64,000 bases of DNA from Viola odorata (Eukaryota; Streptophyta; Magnoliopsida; Malpighiales; Violaceae), in assembly GCA_963691705.1 (NCBI GenBank), contig OY829546.1, forward strand, positions 444,001-508,000, read 5' to 3'. Shown here piece by piece: positions 1-10,935 of the stretch. Under the pieces are notes generated by a model. The model was not told the DNA's origin and did not search any database. It saw only the letters and a program-made list of their open reading frames with translations. The translations under genes and the position numbers were made by a program. Numbering within the stretch: position 1 is the first letter of the stretch; each line of letters begins with the position of its first letter.

Positions 1-134
1 TGGTTTTGTTTAGTATCAATAATCTATGTACTTACTTAAACTAGCGCTGCCTCATCTTTTGGTTCATGTACTAACAGATCTGATGTGTATTTTCTTTTTG
101 ACATCTTAGGTTATATGCGCAAAATGCAAAAAGA
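1..134 (+). repeat. Inverted copy of ubiquitin-protease intron 6 / exon 7 start
   Basis: This stretch matches the reverse complement of about 35,472-35,209, the intron 6/exon 7 boundary of the ubiquitin protease gene in this window. The acceptor and the first exon codons (TTAG then GTTATATGCG) are still recognisable near 111-120. It lacks the MITE that sits in the parental intron. The match stops at CTTCAAAT (about 135-142), where the sequence switches to a copy of the sugar transporter gene. The copy may continue to the left of the window. Confidence 0.85.
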
Positions 135-680
135 CTTCAAATTCATGATGATTAAAATTTGTTCCCTTGTGATCAGACCCTCGGTTATGGCTTGCTGGGT
201 GGTGTGCAAGTGCATGCTCTGAACGTGTCTGGATTGGTAATCAACACGGCCGGTGGAGTATGGTACTCATATGCCAAATATATGCAGAAAAAGAGGAAAC
301 CTCCAAATTTAACCCGAGACATTGAGGCTCATCGTAAATAGACCGCACTTGAGAATTGCCTCGTCCAGTTGTCGTGTCAAAATGACGATACAAATTTTGG
401 ATTTGAAGTTTCCTCGGTCTTAGCTTCTCTCAATTGCCTTATATTGTTACACGGTTCAGTGTTACTAGTGTCCCAAAATAGGGGTGGGTAAAGAAACTTT
501 AGTGGCAAGAAAAGAAATGGATGATTCATTGCGCACTATCTTTGTAGTTTTTTGGGCCCTATATTCAATTGAATACCATATTCTGTCGGTGCATTATGTT
601 GAATGTAGCTGAGAAACTAAAGTTTGAAATTAAACAGTAAGGCAAGCACTTCAAAGGAAGTGTATTTTTTTTAAAATTTT
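135..680 (+). pseudogene. Last exon and 3' flank of a nucleotide-sugar transporter (truncated copy)
   Basis: The segment duplicates, in inverted orientation, the last exon and 3' flank of the transporter at 29,786-31,856. Its acceptor (GATCAG) is at 171-176. The exon at 177-341 encodes the same C-terminal 54 residues with few changes, including the motif VINTAGGVWYSY and the dilysine-rich tail ending EAHRK. The match then runs through the 3' flank to about 680, with a small indel near 460. No upstream exons are present, because the preceding sequence comes from the ubiquitin protease gene. It cannot encode a transporter by itself. Near-identity to the parent suggests a recent event. Confidence 0.85.
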
Positions 681-2313
681 TGTTATGGCAATCAAGTGCA
701 TATATTCAAGCACACAGGAAGGTGGGTGGGTCATAACAATATTTCGTACTTTTTTTGCATTTTTATCGTTTTTTTCGTTTGAATTCATATCTGTTCCGAG
801 TAAAATTTTTGAAACCAATAGTCAAACAATTTTGGTCATTAGCTATTTTTTTTAATTATTTTTCTAACTCGCTATCTCATTGTGTTTTGTTCAATTTTTT
901 GTTTTAGCATTTTTTCTGATCGAACTTTTGTCGCTTATAAGTGAATTTTTATGGAGTGATATGGTGAACTTTTCGTCGCTTGCTATATGCTATTTATTTT
1001 AGTTTATTTTATTCTATATTCTAGCATTTTTTGTTCGTTTTCAGATGAGGTTACTCGTAAAAAAAAATGAAAGGGGAAGTAAAGGGATACATCACCGCTG
1101 TTGATCTGGTTGACTTTCAAAGATCAAACGGCTCCCTATTTTCCACCTCATCCGCCCTCTTCTTCACCACCTTTCTGCAACAGAACAGAGATGAATTCAG
1201 TTCATCCTTCCCTTCCGTCTTGCTCCTAGTCCTCGCGCTCAAGAGGATTTCCTTCACAATTTCTGTGTTTTGGAGAAAAAAAAATTATTTTACATTTAAT
1301 AAAGTGTTATGCAATTACTAAAGAAATTTTGGTGGCATTTATTATCAGAATTTTATAAATTGTAGGAGAAGTTTTGCTCTCGTCTAGTTTCTACTACCGT
1401 CTTATTATCCAGTCAGCGTGTCCTATCCTTATCAGAGTTTTTGTAATTTGTCCTAGATAAAAAGACATTTATAATTTTTTTACTACTTTTTAAATAAATT
1501 ATTTTTATCCCTATTTATTCGAATTTAATCATTGAATACTTTCTAAATAAATTAATGAGTCTCTCTTTATTTCAAAACATGAGTAAAATATGTCTCATCG
1601 AAACAATACAAACGACTAGTAGTAGTATTAGGAGAGAAAAAATCATGAAAATTTACCTGTGTAGCCACCAGAAGCAGCAACATGATGTAGTTTTGCAATT
1701 TTGGTCCTCGATACTTTTGGGGGATTAAAATTTGGGATGGAGATATTTTCTTTTCGATTTTAAGTCCCTGAATCTTGTGTTTATTGCATTATTTTCCCAT
1801 TTTTTGCTCCTAAAATTACAATCACCACCTTCTTCTTTTTAATAAATAAATTTATTTAATCACCTAAAGTCTAAAAAGTCATGGATTAACAATGGTATTA
1901 TTGGTGGATTTGTATCATTTGCAAGTTTGTTATCAATATAAAGAATATTCATCTACCTAAAAGTTCAAATAAAATGTTAAATATTTATTTTATTGTCTCA
2001 ATTTCAAAAAAAAAAAATGTTAAATCAATTTCTCTTTTTTAATATATTTTTCCTTAACAAATTAAAAGACACGTGTGCATATTATTTGCTTCTGATGGAG
2101 GATTTTGTTATATACTATGGGAAAGTAATACTATTAATACATTGATAATGAATCTCAAAATAAATACAAATACAATATTTAAAAAAGTGCATAAAATCGA
2201 AGTAGTATTTACAACTCATACTGCCAAACCTAAATCAGACCATACAAAATTGATCCCTCCCCTAATTACTCTAATTTGCTCCGACTACCCTAAATTACAT
2301 AGTTAGAAGAACT
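681..2313. other. AT-rich intergenic DNA
   Basis: No supported gene is seen. The sequence is AT-rich with many T and A runs. A short open frame at 1,067-1,321 encodes nothing recognisable and is probably chance. Confidence 0.6.
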
Positions 2314-2607
2314 TCATGAAAAATTGTATAAAGAAATAAAATTAAAAAAGCCCACGGTTGAGGTATTTTTGGGCCCAAACCGATCCGCTAATCGCATTAA
2401 CAAATCATCTCCAAACAAGTACATGATTCTCTCCACGGCCCAACTAGGTTCAGTTCTGGTCCAAACCGCACATTGTGTATTCGTCAACAAAAGGGTCCTA
2501 CACAGAGGACACGTGTTATGACTATCCTGATCATGATCATGGTCCACCCATCTATCAATGCACTCCTTGTGGAACACGTGGCGGCAGTTCCTTAGCTGGC
2601 TTACCAA
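2314..2607 (-). pseudogene. RING-H2 finger gene, 3' half only
   Basis: The minus-strand frame encodes the second half of a RING-H2 domain: RNCRHVFHKECIDRW, then a CPLCR motif, followed by a conserved tail with the stretch AVERIMYLFGDDLLM. This pattern is typical of plant RHA/BRH1-like E3 ubiquitin ligases, which are small proteins with one RING-H2. The first zinc ligands (the CxxC pair) and the N-terminus are missing, and stop codons lie just upstream in frame. The loop between the H-x2-C and C-x2-C ligands has extra DHD-type residues. It is best read as a truncated remnant; an unrecognised upstream exon is possible but I see none. Confidence 0.7.
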
Positions 2608-3105
2608 GGATGAAAGGTATGGTTCTTAAACCACCCTTTGGATTTGGATTGCTCAAAAATGGTTCGTTTATCATCTTGGCGTCCTCGTCTGATGGATTCT
2701 CCATTCTTCTCTGCTCTGCTAATATTACTAGCTATAGTTAGAGGAAGAAGAGAGAGAGAGGAGAGGGGACTGAAGCCTAAGTACATGGAGGGATATAAAA
2801 TGTCTATGCACATGTATGGGATTTAAATATAGGAATGATGCTGATTTAATTAATTAATTATGTTGCTTTTGATTAGTACGTGGTTTAATCATTGATAATT
2901 AAACAACGAAGAAAACTCACATTTTTTTATTTAAAAAATGGCTTATTTATTAATTTATCATTATAATAAGATAGGACAAGTTTAGCAAGTGTAGATGCTC
3001 TCAGTTCCATCTGCCAAGGGTTTCTCTGGTTTTCTGGCTAAACTTTTGGTTCGATGTGGTTTTAATAACTATGGTTAACAATCTAATCTAACGATCTGTC
3101 TTCGT

Positions 3106-4318
3106 TTACAACAATTTCCCCGCCTCGCTACAAACAAGATAATAGATAAAATTAGCAAAGCTCAAACCAGCTAGAACCCAATAGTAGTAATCATAATGCC
3201 CTTTGTTGATGTTGCTTGAAACCCAACTAATCTTCCCTCCTTTCCCGCTAAAATCATCAACACTTTCCAGTATAAAACTTGCAACCAAACTTCCAGCAGA
3301 AAGTCCCAACCCATACAGATTGATTGCAACACTTGCCATGCTTTTCGGCAACTCTGAATAGTAGAACTCGATCTGCCCAATCCCATTGAATGCGTCCGCC
3401 AGTCCACCCACCCAGGACACGATTTGGCAACAACCACATTGCAGACATTGACACAGCCGCTTTCGGGTCATCCGAGAACCCTTCCTTGATTGCAATTCCC
3501 CTCCTCACACTATCCACAATTGCGATCGCAGGCATCGATAGGAACGAGAGCAGAATCTCAAGTCCCATCCTCTGTTTCAGGCTGAGCCGAGTTGGTTTCC
3601 CTCTTAACTTCGATGCTAATGGTACAATTACAAGGTCATAGAGAGCAATACCTATTACTAAGGAGAGAAGCATGAATGCGTTGAAGGATCCTGAAGGAAT
3701 TTCAAATTTGGAAGTAATGTGTCTATCCATGGTGGACGCTTGGATTACTAGAAGAGAGCTTTGGTTTACCGCAACATTCATAATAGTTCCTGTCGACCAT
3801 ATAGGGATTACCTTGATCATTGCTTTCAGCTCCTCTACCTGTTGTACTGTACACAAGTTCCATGGATTTGAAGCTTTTCCATCTGGAGTCAACTCTTCTT
3901 GCGGATTTCGAGCAGTGCAAGCTTTGTTTAGAAACCTTCACATAGTTTACAATCAGGATTTAAATTCACATTGTCAGGACTAAAGTTAAGGTTGACTCTG
4001 CTAGAAAAAATTGTATCCTACACAAACCTTAATTTTTGGCTTGGACGGACTAGGTTTGTACCCCTTTCGTGGTGGTAGTGTACATCATCCATGTCTTGAT
4101 CAGATGGTAATTTGATGTTCCACTTCTTGAAAGATGCAGCAATAACTTGAGCATATCCAGTGAGCAGACTTGGGTGTGTCTTAGATTTGACATAAAATGG
4201 GGAAGCCAAGAAGAATGCAATAGTTGACAAGAACATGAGCACAACAGGAATTCCAAAACCGACTTGCCATCCTAGAACATAAGCATCTCTTTCTCCCGAT
4301 TTCATTTTCATCTCCTTT
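3106..4318 (-). pseudogene. NRT1/PTR (NPF) transporter, truncated and frameshifted
   Basis: This is the C-terminal half of a nitrate/peptide-type transporter (NPF, probably the NPF1 group). From 5' to 3' it has a membrane segment starting GWQVGFGIPVVLM (about 4,265), an intron (about 4,026-3,944) with working GT-AG borders, the stretch WNLCTVQQVEELKAMIKVIP, several membrane segments, and the family motif NINKGHYDYYYW near the end. Around 3,405-3,420 the frame shifts where the usual GGLADAF segment begins (apparently a four-base GGTG duplication), so no intact protein is possible. The first half of the gene, with its N-terminal membrane bundle and ExxER motif, is absent: NPF homology stops near 4,318 and PPR sequence in the opposite orientation begins at once. 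Confidence 0.85.
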
Positions 4319-4322
4319 TCCA

Positions 4323-6078
4323 ATTCTCCTCTTCCAGCCGCACCATTTTCTTCTTCTCTCCTCCTCCCTCGCCGCCGCCACACTACGCCGCACCTCTCTT
4401 CTTCATCTTTTTCTTCGGCTCCGCAGCAGTCACAGCCCACTGCAGTCTCTACCAAAAACACTGCTTTACCATTTCAACCCCATCGCCAAATGCCCAAGCT
4501 CAATACGCCGAAGATCCTCAGCTCTCTTCCGTTCTTCCATCAAGTCCACTCCAGCGACAACAACCACCTCCGCCGCCACCGACGCCGCAGCCAAAATCTC
4601 ACCCGTGTTCGATAAAATTCTCAAGGATTATGTCTCTTCCCTCAACGCCTCTTCTGCTTCCACCCCCAAACGCACCCTCGTCAAATCCCACAAGCGCCCG
4701 CAACCTTCTAAACCTCCCTCACCCGTCCCTCTTTCTAGCCTTGTCTACATCAGTGTAGATACTTCCTCTTGCTCGGATTCTGGTAACTTTCTTTCTTCCT
4801 CTCCTGTTATATTGAACACGAAGTATAGAAAATTATTACTCATCGTTCCTTGTTTTCCCTTTTCTTATTAACGCAGAGGATCCAACATCAATATTGTCTG
4901 GTATGCCCTGTATCTTGTTTAATTTGGATTAATGCATATACATGTTTGTTCGAGTGATGTGCTGTGCAATTTGTACTTTTCTTATGAGGAAAAAATGTTT
5001 GAAAACACTCTGTATCATGACATTTCGTGGTATTTGGGTAATGAATGGTGGTAGATGGTGATGTAGTTGTACATTGCAAGATTTATGTGCTTGAAATCGA
5101 AGACGCAAGGATCAGGCTTTTACCATTTGCATGCTCTATAGGGAAAAGCAAGTGACACATTAAATGATTAGCCAAAGATGAAGTGCTGCTTTATAGGGAA
5201 AAGCAAGTGACACATTAAATGATTAGCCAAAGATGAATTGCTGGCTGACATTCTACTGCATGTCGAATTGAATCCCTTTTTGTTTTGAATTTTCTGATTT
5301 GAACAAATATGAGAATAGTTGATTTATTGCATGTTGCCATGCTATTCCTATATTCCTATTTTTGTGTGCAGATGGTTTGTCAGTTGACTTGTTTGACTCA
5401 GAAGGGGACAATGGCAGGAAACCTTCAGAATTGATACGGTTTTTTCAATGTAAGGATCCACGCTCGTATCAAGAATATGCATTGAAAATGTCTCTTCACC
5501 GGAAAGCATTATCTCGTGTAATGAAACAAAAATGGGTTTTGGAGAAAGACCTGGTCAATTGTGTTAACCGCTTCGTTCATTCATGTGTGGAAAGGCAGGG
5601 GATTGACGGTACACTCAACCTATTTAAAAAATTGGGAGTCGGCATGAAAGAGTTCAATGCATTGTTGAAGATTTGCATAGAGAACGCCAGCACAACTGAT
5701 GATGAGACTGTTGCATTGGAACAAGTTTCAAAGGCTTTTGAAGTTTTTATGTCAATGAAAGAGAAGGGCTTTCCAATAGAAGAGGAATCTTATGGTCAAG
5801 TTCTTTTGTATTTAATTGACTGGGGTATGGTAGAACAATTCCACCTTTTTACTGATGTCATCAAAGATGGCAGTGCTAGTACACTTGCAAGATTGGGCTA
5901 CTATGAGGAGCTGCTGTACAAAAGAGTCGAATTTTACAATGGTATTGATAAATCTGACTTTGTTTAATTTGCTGCCTTTCTTTGCTCATTCTCATAACTG
6001 GGCATGTTCATTTCTTCATAGTTCTAAGCTTAACATTGTTGCATTTGTTTATTGATGCAGAGGTAGTAAGTTCATAGC
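4323..6078 (+). pseudogene. PPR protein of the At4g04790/At4g21880 type, 5' part
   Basis: Exons can be read at up to 4,782, 4,877-4,900 (a 24-base microexon), 5,372-5,941 and perhaps 6,061-6,078. The joined frame gives an Arg/Ser/Leu-rich mitochondrial-type presequence, a linker, and helical-repeat sequence around MKEFNALLKICIENA and YGQVLLYLIDWG. This resembles mitochondrial pentatricopeptide-repeat proteins that are normally around 800 residues long. Here the frame ends after roughly 380 codons. No in-frame ATG is visible upstream: the frame is open back to the junction with the NPF remnant at about 4,320. Both ends therefore look lost. It could still be transcribed, but a working RNA-binding protein is unlikely. 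Confidence 0.65.
5136..5243. repeat. Tandem duplication of about 52 bp
   Basis: A unit beginning TATAGGGAAAAGCAAGTGAC and ending near GATGAAGTGCTG occurs twice, at about 5,136-5,187 and 5,192-5,243, with very few differences. It lies in the large intron of the PPR remnant. Confidence 0.85.
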
Positions 6079-7336
6079 GGTGGTCTGTCCATGAAGTTTC
6101 AAATTTTAAGGCTTCTGTTTGTTGGCTGCAACTGGTAATAAAACTCTGCGACTCTCTCTAATGGTGGGCATTACCACAATTACCGAAGCAGCAGGTCATC
6201 TTGGTGATTTAGGGATTTGATAAAAGTGTCTGAATAATTCTTAGCTTGAGTGGTGAATCATTGATGTGTAAGTTAATAAATTCAGAAAATAAGTATGAGT
6301 TTGTAATTTAATTAGTAGTGTATGTCAAATAAGTTATGATGAGTGTTTTAATTTCAGAACCAATAAGTTAATATTCATTCCAAGTGATTTGTTTCTATGT
6401 GGATGTTAGTTAATTTATATTTAAATCCATGTATTCTTTAAAGTTTTTGGACTTGTAGACCATAAACGAGCGTTTGAACTTAAGAACCAAAGAGGATATT
6501 TTATGCCAAATAAGGTGTACTATGCAGATGCCAGCTTGTTGGGTATCAACCGGAGTATAATCCTTGTGAAGTACTATTTTTCTATGTGAACATTTTAATT
6601 GTAAGACATCTCATACTTACTTCAACCGTTAAACTGTTACTCGAATAAATTATAATTTTAAACCTCGTAGAATGTTTGTTCCAAAAGGTTCTCTTATTTT
6701 ATACGGCGTCGTTCCTTAGTATGCAATCGAGGCAGTGGTTAATTCCCCCCTAAAAAAATTGCTTAATAATAATAAATTTGTGAGTTATACAAAAAAGAAA
6801 AAGGGATGAAAATCTCTCCTACGCGTTAGAGTGCTCTGCTATTTATTTATTTAATGCTAGTAAGCAAAATGAAATAGAAAAGTCACCACAAACTCTTAGT
6901 TCAAAATACACGTGATCTCTTTTGAAATATTATCATACAATTAATTAATTACTTAAACACTGTTCAGATTTATTCACGTTACCATCCGTTCTTTGCTTAT
7001 GCTACTCTAGCTAGCAGTTATAAAAGCAAGGAAGAAATCATCACCCAACAACTAAAAATACAATCAACAGCTGGCCAATAAGTTTTTAGAGTTTGAATAA
7101 TGAGCAACAAAATAAAACATTTAAAAACATAAATAAAATTACAAATAAATAAATAAATATCCGCCAACCAATTCTTCTTTTATTAATTAGTCAATAAATC
7201 TTAATTATATACACAAATCTGTCCACTCCACCCGGTCCACCGCCAGCTAAGTGAACGATGCCAACCGCGTTGCGGCTTCGAGTCACAACTCAGTGAACTC
7301 ACCACCCACTTGAACTCGCTACTAGTCAACCATGAC
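6079..7336. other. Intergenic DNA
   Basis: No coding frame with recognisable content is seen. The sequence is AT-rich with short ATTT/AATA runs around 6,770-7,160. Confidence 0.6.
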
Positions 7337-8282
7337 TCACTCATCCACCGAGTAACCACCGTCAAACTCCGTCACATGAACCAACGACGACTTCACCTTC
7401 CTCATATCCCTCACCGTTAACCCACCTGAAACGTCATCCCTCCATGTTCACACCAACAATCCTCCATAGCATCGGCTGCCACTCCGCCAAAACCTTCTCC
7501 ATGCCCCCTACGCGCAACAAATTCCCACTGCCCGTCCTATCTACCGACACAACCACCGCCGGCAACTGCGGCGAGGTGTAAACAGTCGCGGTTTCGCCGT
7601 AGATTGAAGAGATTCTCTCTTCCCTGTCCATGTCGTAGAAAGAAATGACATCCCTCCGAGCATCACCACCGCCGCTCAGATTCAGCCCAAACCCTAAACC
7701 CAAATTATCCCACAGCTTAACGACCGCGTTCTTCCCATTTGTGAGCTCCGACAACGAGAATAAATCGCCGATGCTGCTGCTATTTCGGCGGCGACGGAGC
7801 CTGAAATTACCATTTTGCCACTGGTCATCGATGTGATGACCGGAACCCTTGACGCTAAAATCTTCGTCGACGGGTCTCCAGGATGTAGATGACCCATCGT
7901 CTTCGTCTTCAATATCTTCTTCGCCGTCAGTGTCGCTGTCGTCGGAGAAAGAGTATTCCGTGGCGGTGTCAGATTCAGTGTCGAGGTTGTCCCAATCGTC
8001 TTGCCCCGACGAGGAGATTAATGTGTGGGATTGGAATTTAAGGATTAGGGTCTTGATTTTATTGATTATGGTGGAGAAGGAGGCGAGGAGAATTGCAAGA
8101 ATCAAAGCAACCCATTTCCAATAAAATTTGGCGACTTTTTCGATACCGAAAATCGCAAAAAATTGGGTAAAAAGAGTTGGGTCTTGTAAAGAAGAAAACC
8201 CAGTTTCAAAATAGCTGATAATCCTCGGACCCGGGGTGAGGACGATTCGGAGATCTTGACCTTCTAGGGGGTGCTCGTCCAT
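7337..8282 (-). pseudogene. Acidic single-span membrane protein gene with one-base frameshift
   Basis: A single-exon frame starts at the ATG at 8,282 (context ATCATGGACGAG) and runs 282 residues to a stop at 7,434. It has one hydrophobic segment (KWVALILAILLASFSTII, about residues 57-75), an Asp/Glu/Ser-rich stretch, and a C-terminal region with EWQPMLWRIVGVNME. Immediately after the stop, another frame continues with conserved-looking sequence (DDVSGGLTVRDMRK) for about 34 codons to 7,337. Removing one G from the GAGGGATG run would join the two frames. I know similar uncharacterised plant membrane proteins but cannot name a function. It is either a young pseudogene or an assembly error. A LINE sits directly upstream. 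Confidence 0.65.
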
Positions 8283-8341
8283 GATGCTGTTGTACCTACA
8301 CAACGTCGGAGGGGGTCCTCGGCGCAAGCTCTCCGATGCTT

Positions 8342-8798
8342 TTTTTTTAAATAAGCAGATGTATTATTAATTAAAAGGTCATGGGAAGCATGATAGAAAA
8401 ACAAAAGCAGCTACAGCAGAAGGGCGAAATCCAGCAGAAAACAAAAGCCACAGCCTCTACCAACACTAAAACTACCTCACCTGCACACCAAGCCGACTCC
8501 ACAACTCCAACCACACGGAGGACATGCACATCTGCGTAGACGAATATGGGAAGTTTGGTTCCCAACTCTTAATCCAACGCATGCCACGTCCCAAAAATCG
8601 CATGCCACATGCGAAAAGCATAGGGAGTAACATTGCTAAAAACCTTGTTATTACGTTGAATCCAGATATGCCACAAGATGACGTAGATGAGCATCTGCCA
8701 CATCAGGTTGGCCTGTTTATTCCTCCAGTCAACCAGCCCACACCAGCTCCTCCAGAGTTCCTGGATAGTCCTCGGTCTGCACCAATTCACACCTGAAT
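8342..8798 (-). mobile_element. 5'-truncated LINE with 15-bp target duplication
   Basis: The element is flanked by identical 15-base repeats AGCTCTCCGATGCTT at 8,327-8,341 and 8,799-8,813. Its poly(A) tail, read on the minus strand, abuts the 8,341 side. The minus-strand frame 8,790-8,569 encodes the end of a non-LTR reverse transcriptase ORF (LWHIWIQRNNKVFSN, the zinc-binding region after the RT domain). Only about 457 bp are present, so it is a typical 5'-truncated insertion. It landed about 45 bp upstream of the start codon of the neighbouring gene. Confidence 0.85.
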
Positions 8799-8813
8799 AG
8801 CTCTCCGATGCTT

Positions 8814-9297
8814 AAGTCAGTATCATGATAAATAAAATATGGGGTAAAGCAGGAGTTTGAGGGAGAGTAAAGTGAGAGAGTAGAGAGAGAGTAGTGAGAG
8901 GGTGGTTCTGCAGAACCTTGGCTTGTGTTGGCTTCTTCCCCCCTTGCCTTTGCCTTGGGGGGTATTTATAGGTGGACAAGGTATTATCCCGGATGGACAT
9001 ACTGGATGGTAGGATGTTCTGGGTGTGGGACAAGGCGCCATACGGTTGGTGCCCCCCCTCTGATGTCGACCACACTCCGGTAACAGAGCAAGCGGGATAT
9101 CAGGTAGATGATACTAAAATGCCCAGGGGGGTCTATTTTGGATTATCACAAGCCCAACCGAAAATGAGCCCGAGTGTTTACAAAGGGCTCAATTACCGGT
9201 GTCTGATAAAGCTCTGTACTTCTGAATTACAAGAGATTGTAAATTTTCTTAGAGTTTTCAATCCTCTTCTTCTTTCTTGCATTTTACTATTCTGGGT
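8814..9297. other. Unclassified repetitive-looking DNA
   Basis: The stretch starts with GAGAG-rich sequence and has G-rich/C-rich patches (for example CCCCCCCTCTGATG and GCCCAGGGGGG). It resembles LTR or untranslated retroelement sequence, but no matching second LTR or coding domain is found in the window. Confidence 0.35.
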
Positions 9298-9425
9298 ACT
9301 GTTCACTAGTAGCTTGCTATTCACGGAAGCTTGACTGTTCACAAAGAAGCTTTTACTGTTCACAAGGATGCTTTCACTATTCACAAAGAAGCTTGACTGT
9401 TCACAAGGAAGCTTTTCTATTCACT
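9298..9425. repeat. Short tandem repeat built on TGTTCACAA-GAAGCTT
   Basis: About six imperfect copies of a 20-24 base unit, alternating CTGTTCACAA or CTATTCACAA with GAAGCTT, follow one another. Unit spacing varies. Confidence 0.8.
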
Positions 9426-10183
9426 TATTGACTTTCCAGATGGCTACTGTTCCTCCGCTGAGTTTCTCGGATGATTAAAAATTGCCATTATAATTAACTA
9501 GCACAAAGTACCGTGCTCCATCTTCTGAAATATAACTCTTCTCTGTTAAAATAACTGATATCTCTGAAAAAGTCTTTTCAAAATGGATAATCTCTTTGGA
9601 GTTGTCCTTGTATATGCAGCATGGCCAAGTATTAATAAATTTCTTCCTTCTGCAAATATCACACCTCACACTTTCTTTCATGCAATAATTTCTTCCTTTA
9701 AGACGCTAGATAAACTGCTTGACGAATCCTGTAAAAATACTCCCAAGCCCAACCAAAAACGGGCACGATATATAATCCTGATAACATGCTTCCTGCTTGA
9801 TGTATTCAAAAGTCGATTCCCGAATTTACCGGATGATTTGGCACAGCTTCCGGATGATTACCGTATTACTTCCTTATATAAATACCGAATTTCTTTTGGA
9901 TGCTTTGTACCTTGTGTAAACTACAAAGAAACAGAAAAAAGCAAGTATTCTAAGAAAATTAGTAGGAGGCTCTTTTCTTACAGGAAATTGTTGAGCAACC
10001 TCTGTATTTCTTTTATATGTCAAAGCTTTATTTGCACAACCTGCAAAGAAGTAGATGGAGCAAGTTTCTTTCTTCCTGTTTACGCAACCTGTAAATGGTT
10101 GTCAGTGATGTATGTTTGTTCCAACATATTGCTCTGTCTAATGAGAGATTAATACAATTTCAAGCTATAAGCCACCGATACAT
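9426..10183. other. No supported gene
   Basis: Open frames exist on both strands: 9,583-10,152 on plus, and 9,681-9,475 on minus with a Cys-rich start. Neither shows a family motif. The DNA is probably repeat-derived. Confidence 0.4.
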
Positions 10184-10415
10184 GGTACGGTTTTACGCTG
10201 TAAGCCACCTGCAATACTGTGCGGTTTTACGCTGTAAGCCACCTACAATATTGTGCGATTTTATACTGTTGCTACTTGCAATAATGCGAGGTTTTACGTT
10301 GTTGCTACCGGCAATAGTGCTCGGTTTTACGTTGTTGCTACCTACAATATTGTGCGGTTTTACGCTGTAGCTACCTGCAAATATTGTGCGGTTTTACACT
10401 GTAAGCTACCGGTAC
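10184..10415. repeat. Minisatellite-like tandem array, about 34-36 bp unit
   Basis: About seven imperfect copies of a unit with the core GTGCGGTTTTACGCTGTAAG followed by CCACCTGCAATA-type sequence lie head to tail. Two sub-types occur: GTAAGCCACC and GTTGCTACC. A longer open frame across the array reflects the repeat rather than a gene. Confidence 0.85.
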
Positions 10416-10581
10416 CTTGTGCCCACTGCTTTGAATTTCTAGAAATTTCATAAACCTCAAGCAGAACCAGCTACGCAATTATGCCACTAGAATATATATC
10501 ACAAATAACAAGGCATGTATTCAGTGGGGATAAATTTTTTCATAACGATAATGATAGGATAGCAATATGTGTAATTAAATA

Positions 10582-10935
10582 CCTGTCATCCGATATATAA
10601 GAGTTACCATCTCCTTAGTAGGAAGCAATTTGAAGATATTCACTGCGCATGCCATAATCTGCACAGAATAAAAATATCTACATACAGAGTGGTTAGAATA
10701 TGTATATCAAAGTAAATTACGTATTTGGTGGGCATAAAAATTGATTTGTGCTTTGTGCATAACTAATTAATTAACATTAGCAACTCAAAATAAAATGATA
10801 ATTAAAAGCTCTAAATTTAAATATCGGATACGGTTTTGATTTCTCTAGATGAGCTTTGTATTCTTCATCTGTACCTTCAAAATCAATGCAGCAGTTACTG
10901 CACGTATTCGTATCGTAGGCATTGTTGAAGAGAAA
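10582..10935 (-). other. Possible remnant exons with a CxxC...H finger
   Basis: On the minus strand, about 10,935-10,825 encodes TCSNCCIDFEGTDEEYKAH, with C2H2-like spacing (CxxC then His 13 residues after the last Cys). About 10,666-10,582 reads MACAVNIFKLLPTKEMVTLI between plausible AG and GT splice signals. I cannot assign a family. They may be the end of another broken gene cut off by the copia element next door. Confidence 0.3.

Noticed and set aside
1067..1321. An 84-codon frame in the left spacer
   Set aside because: No homology or splice logic recognised; the end is a low-complexity A/T run.
9583..10152. A 189-codon open frame
   Set aside because: No domain, no splice context, and it runs into a tandem array. 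Composition is like the surrounding repeat-like DNA, so I do not call it a gene.
10184..10415. CRISPR-like repeat array
   Set aside because: Repeats are imperfect and adjacent with no unique spacers, and the DNA is clearly eukaryotic.
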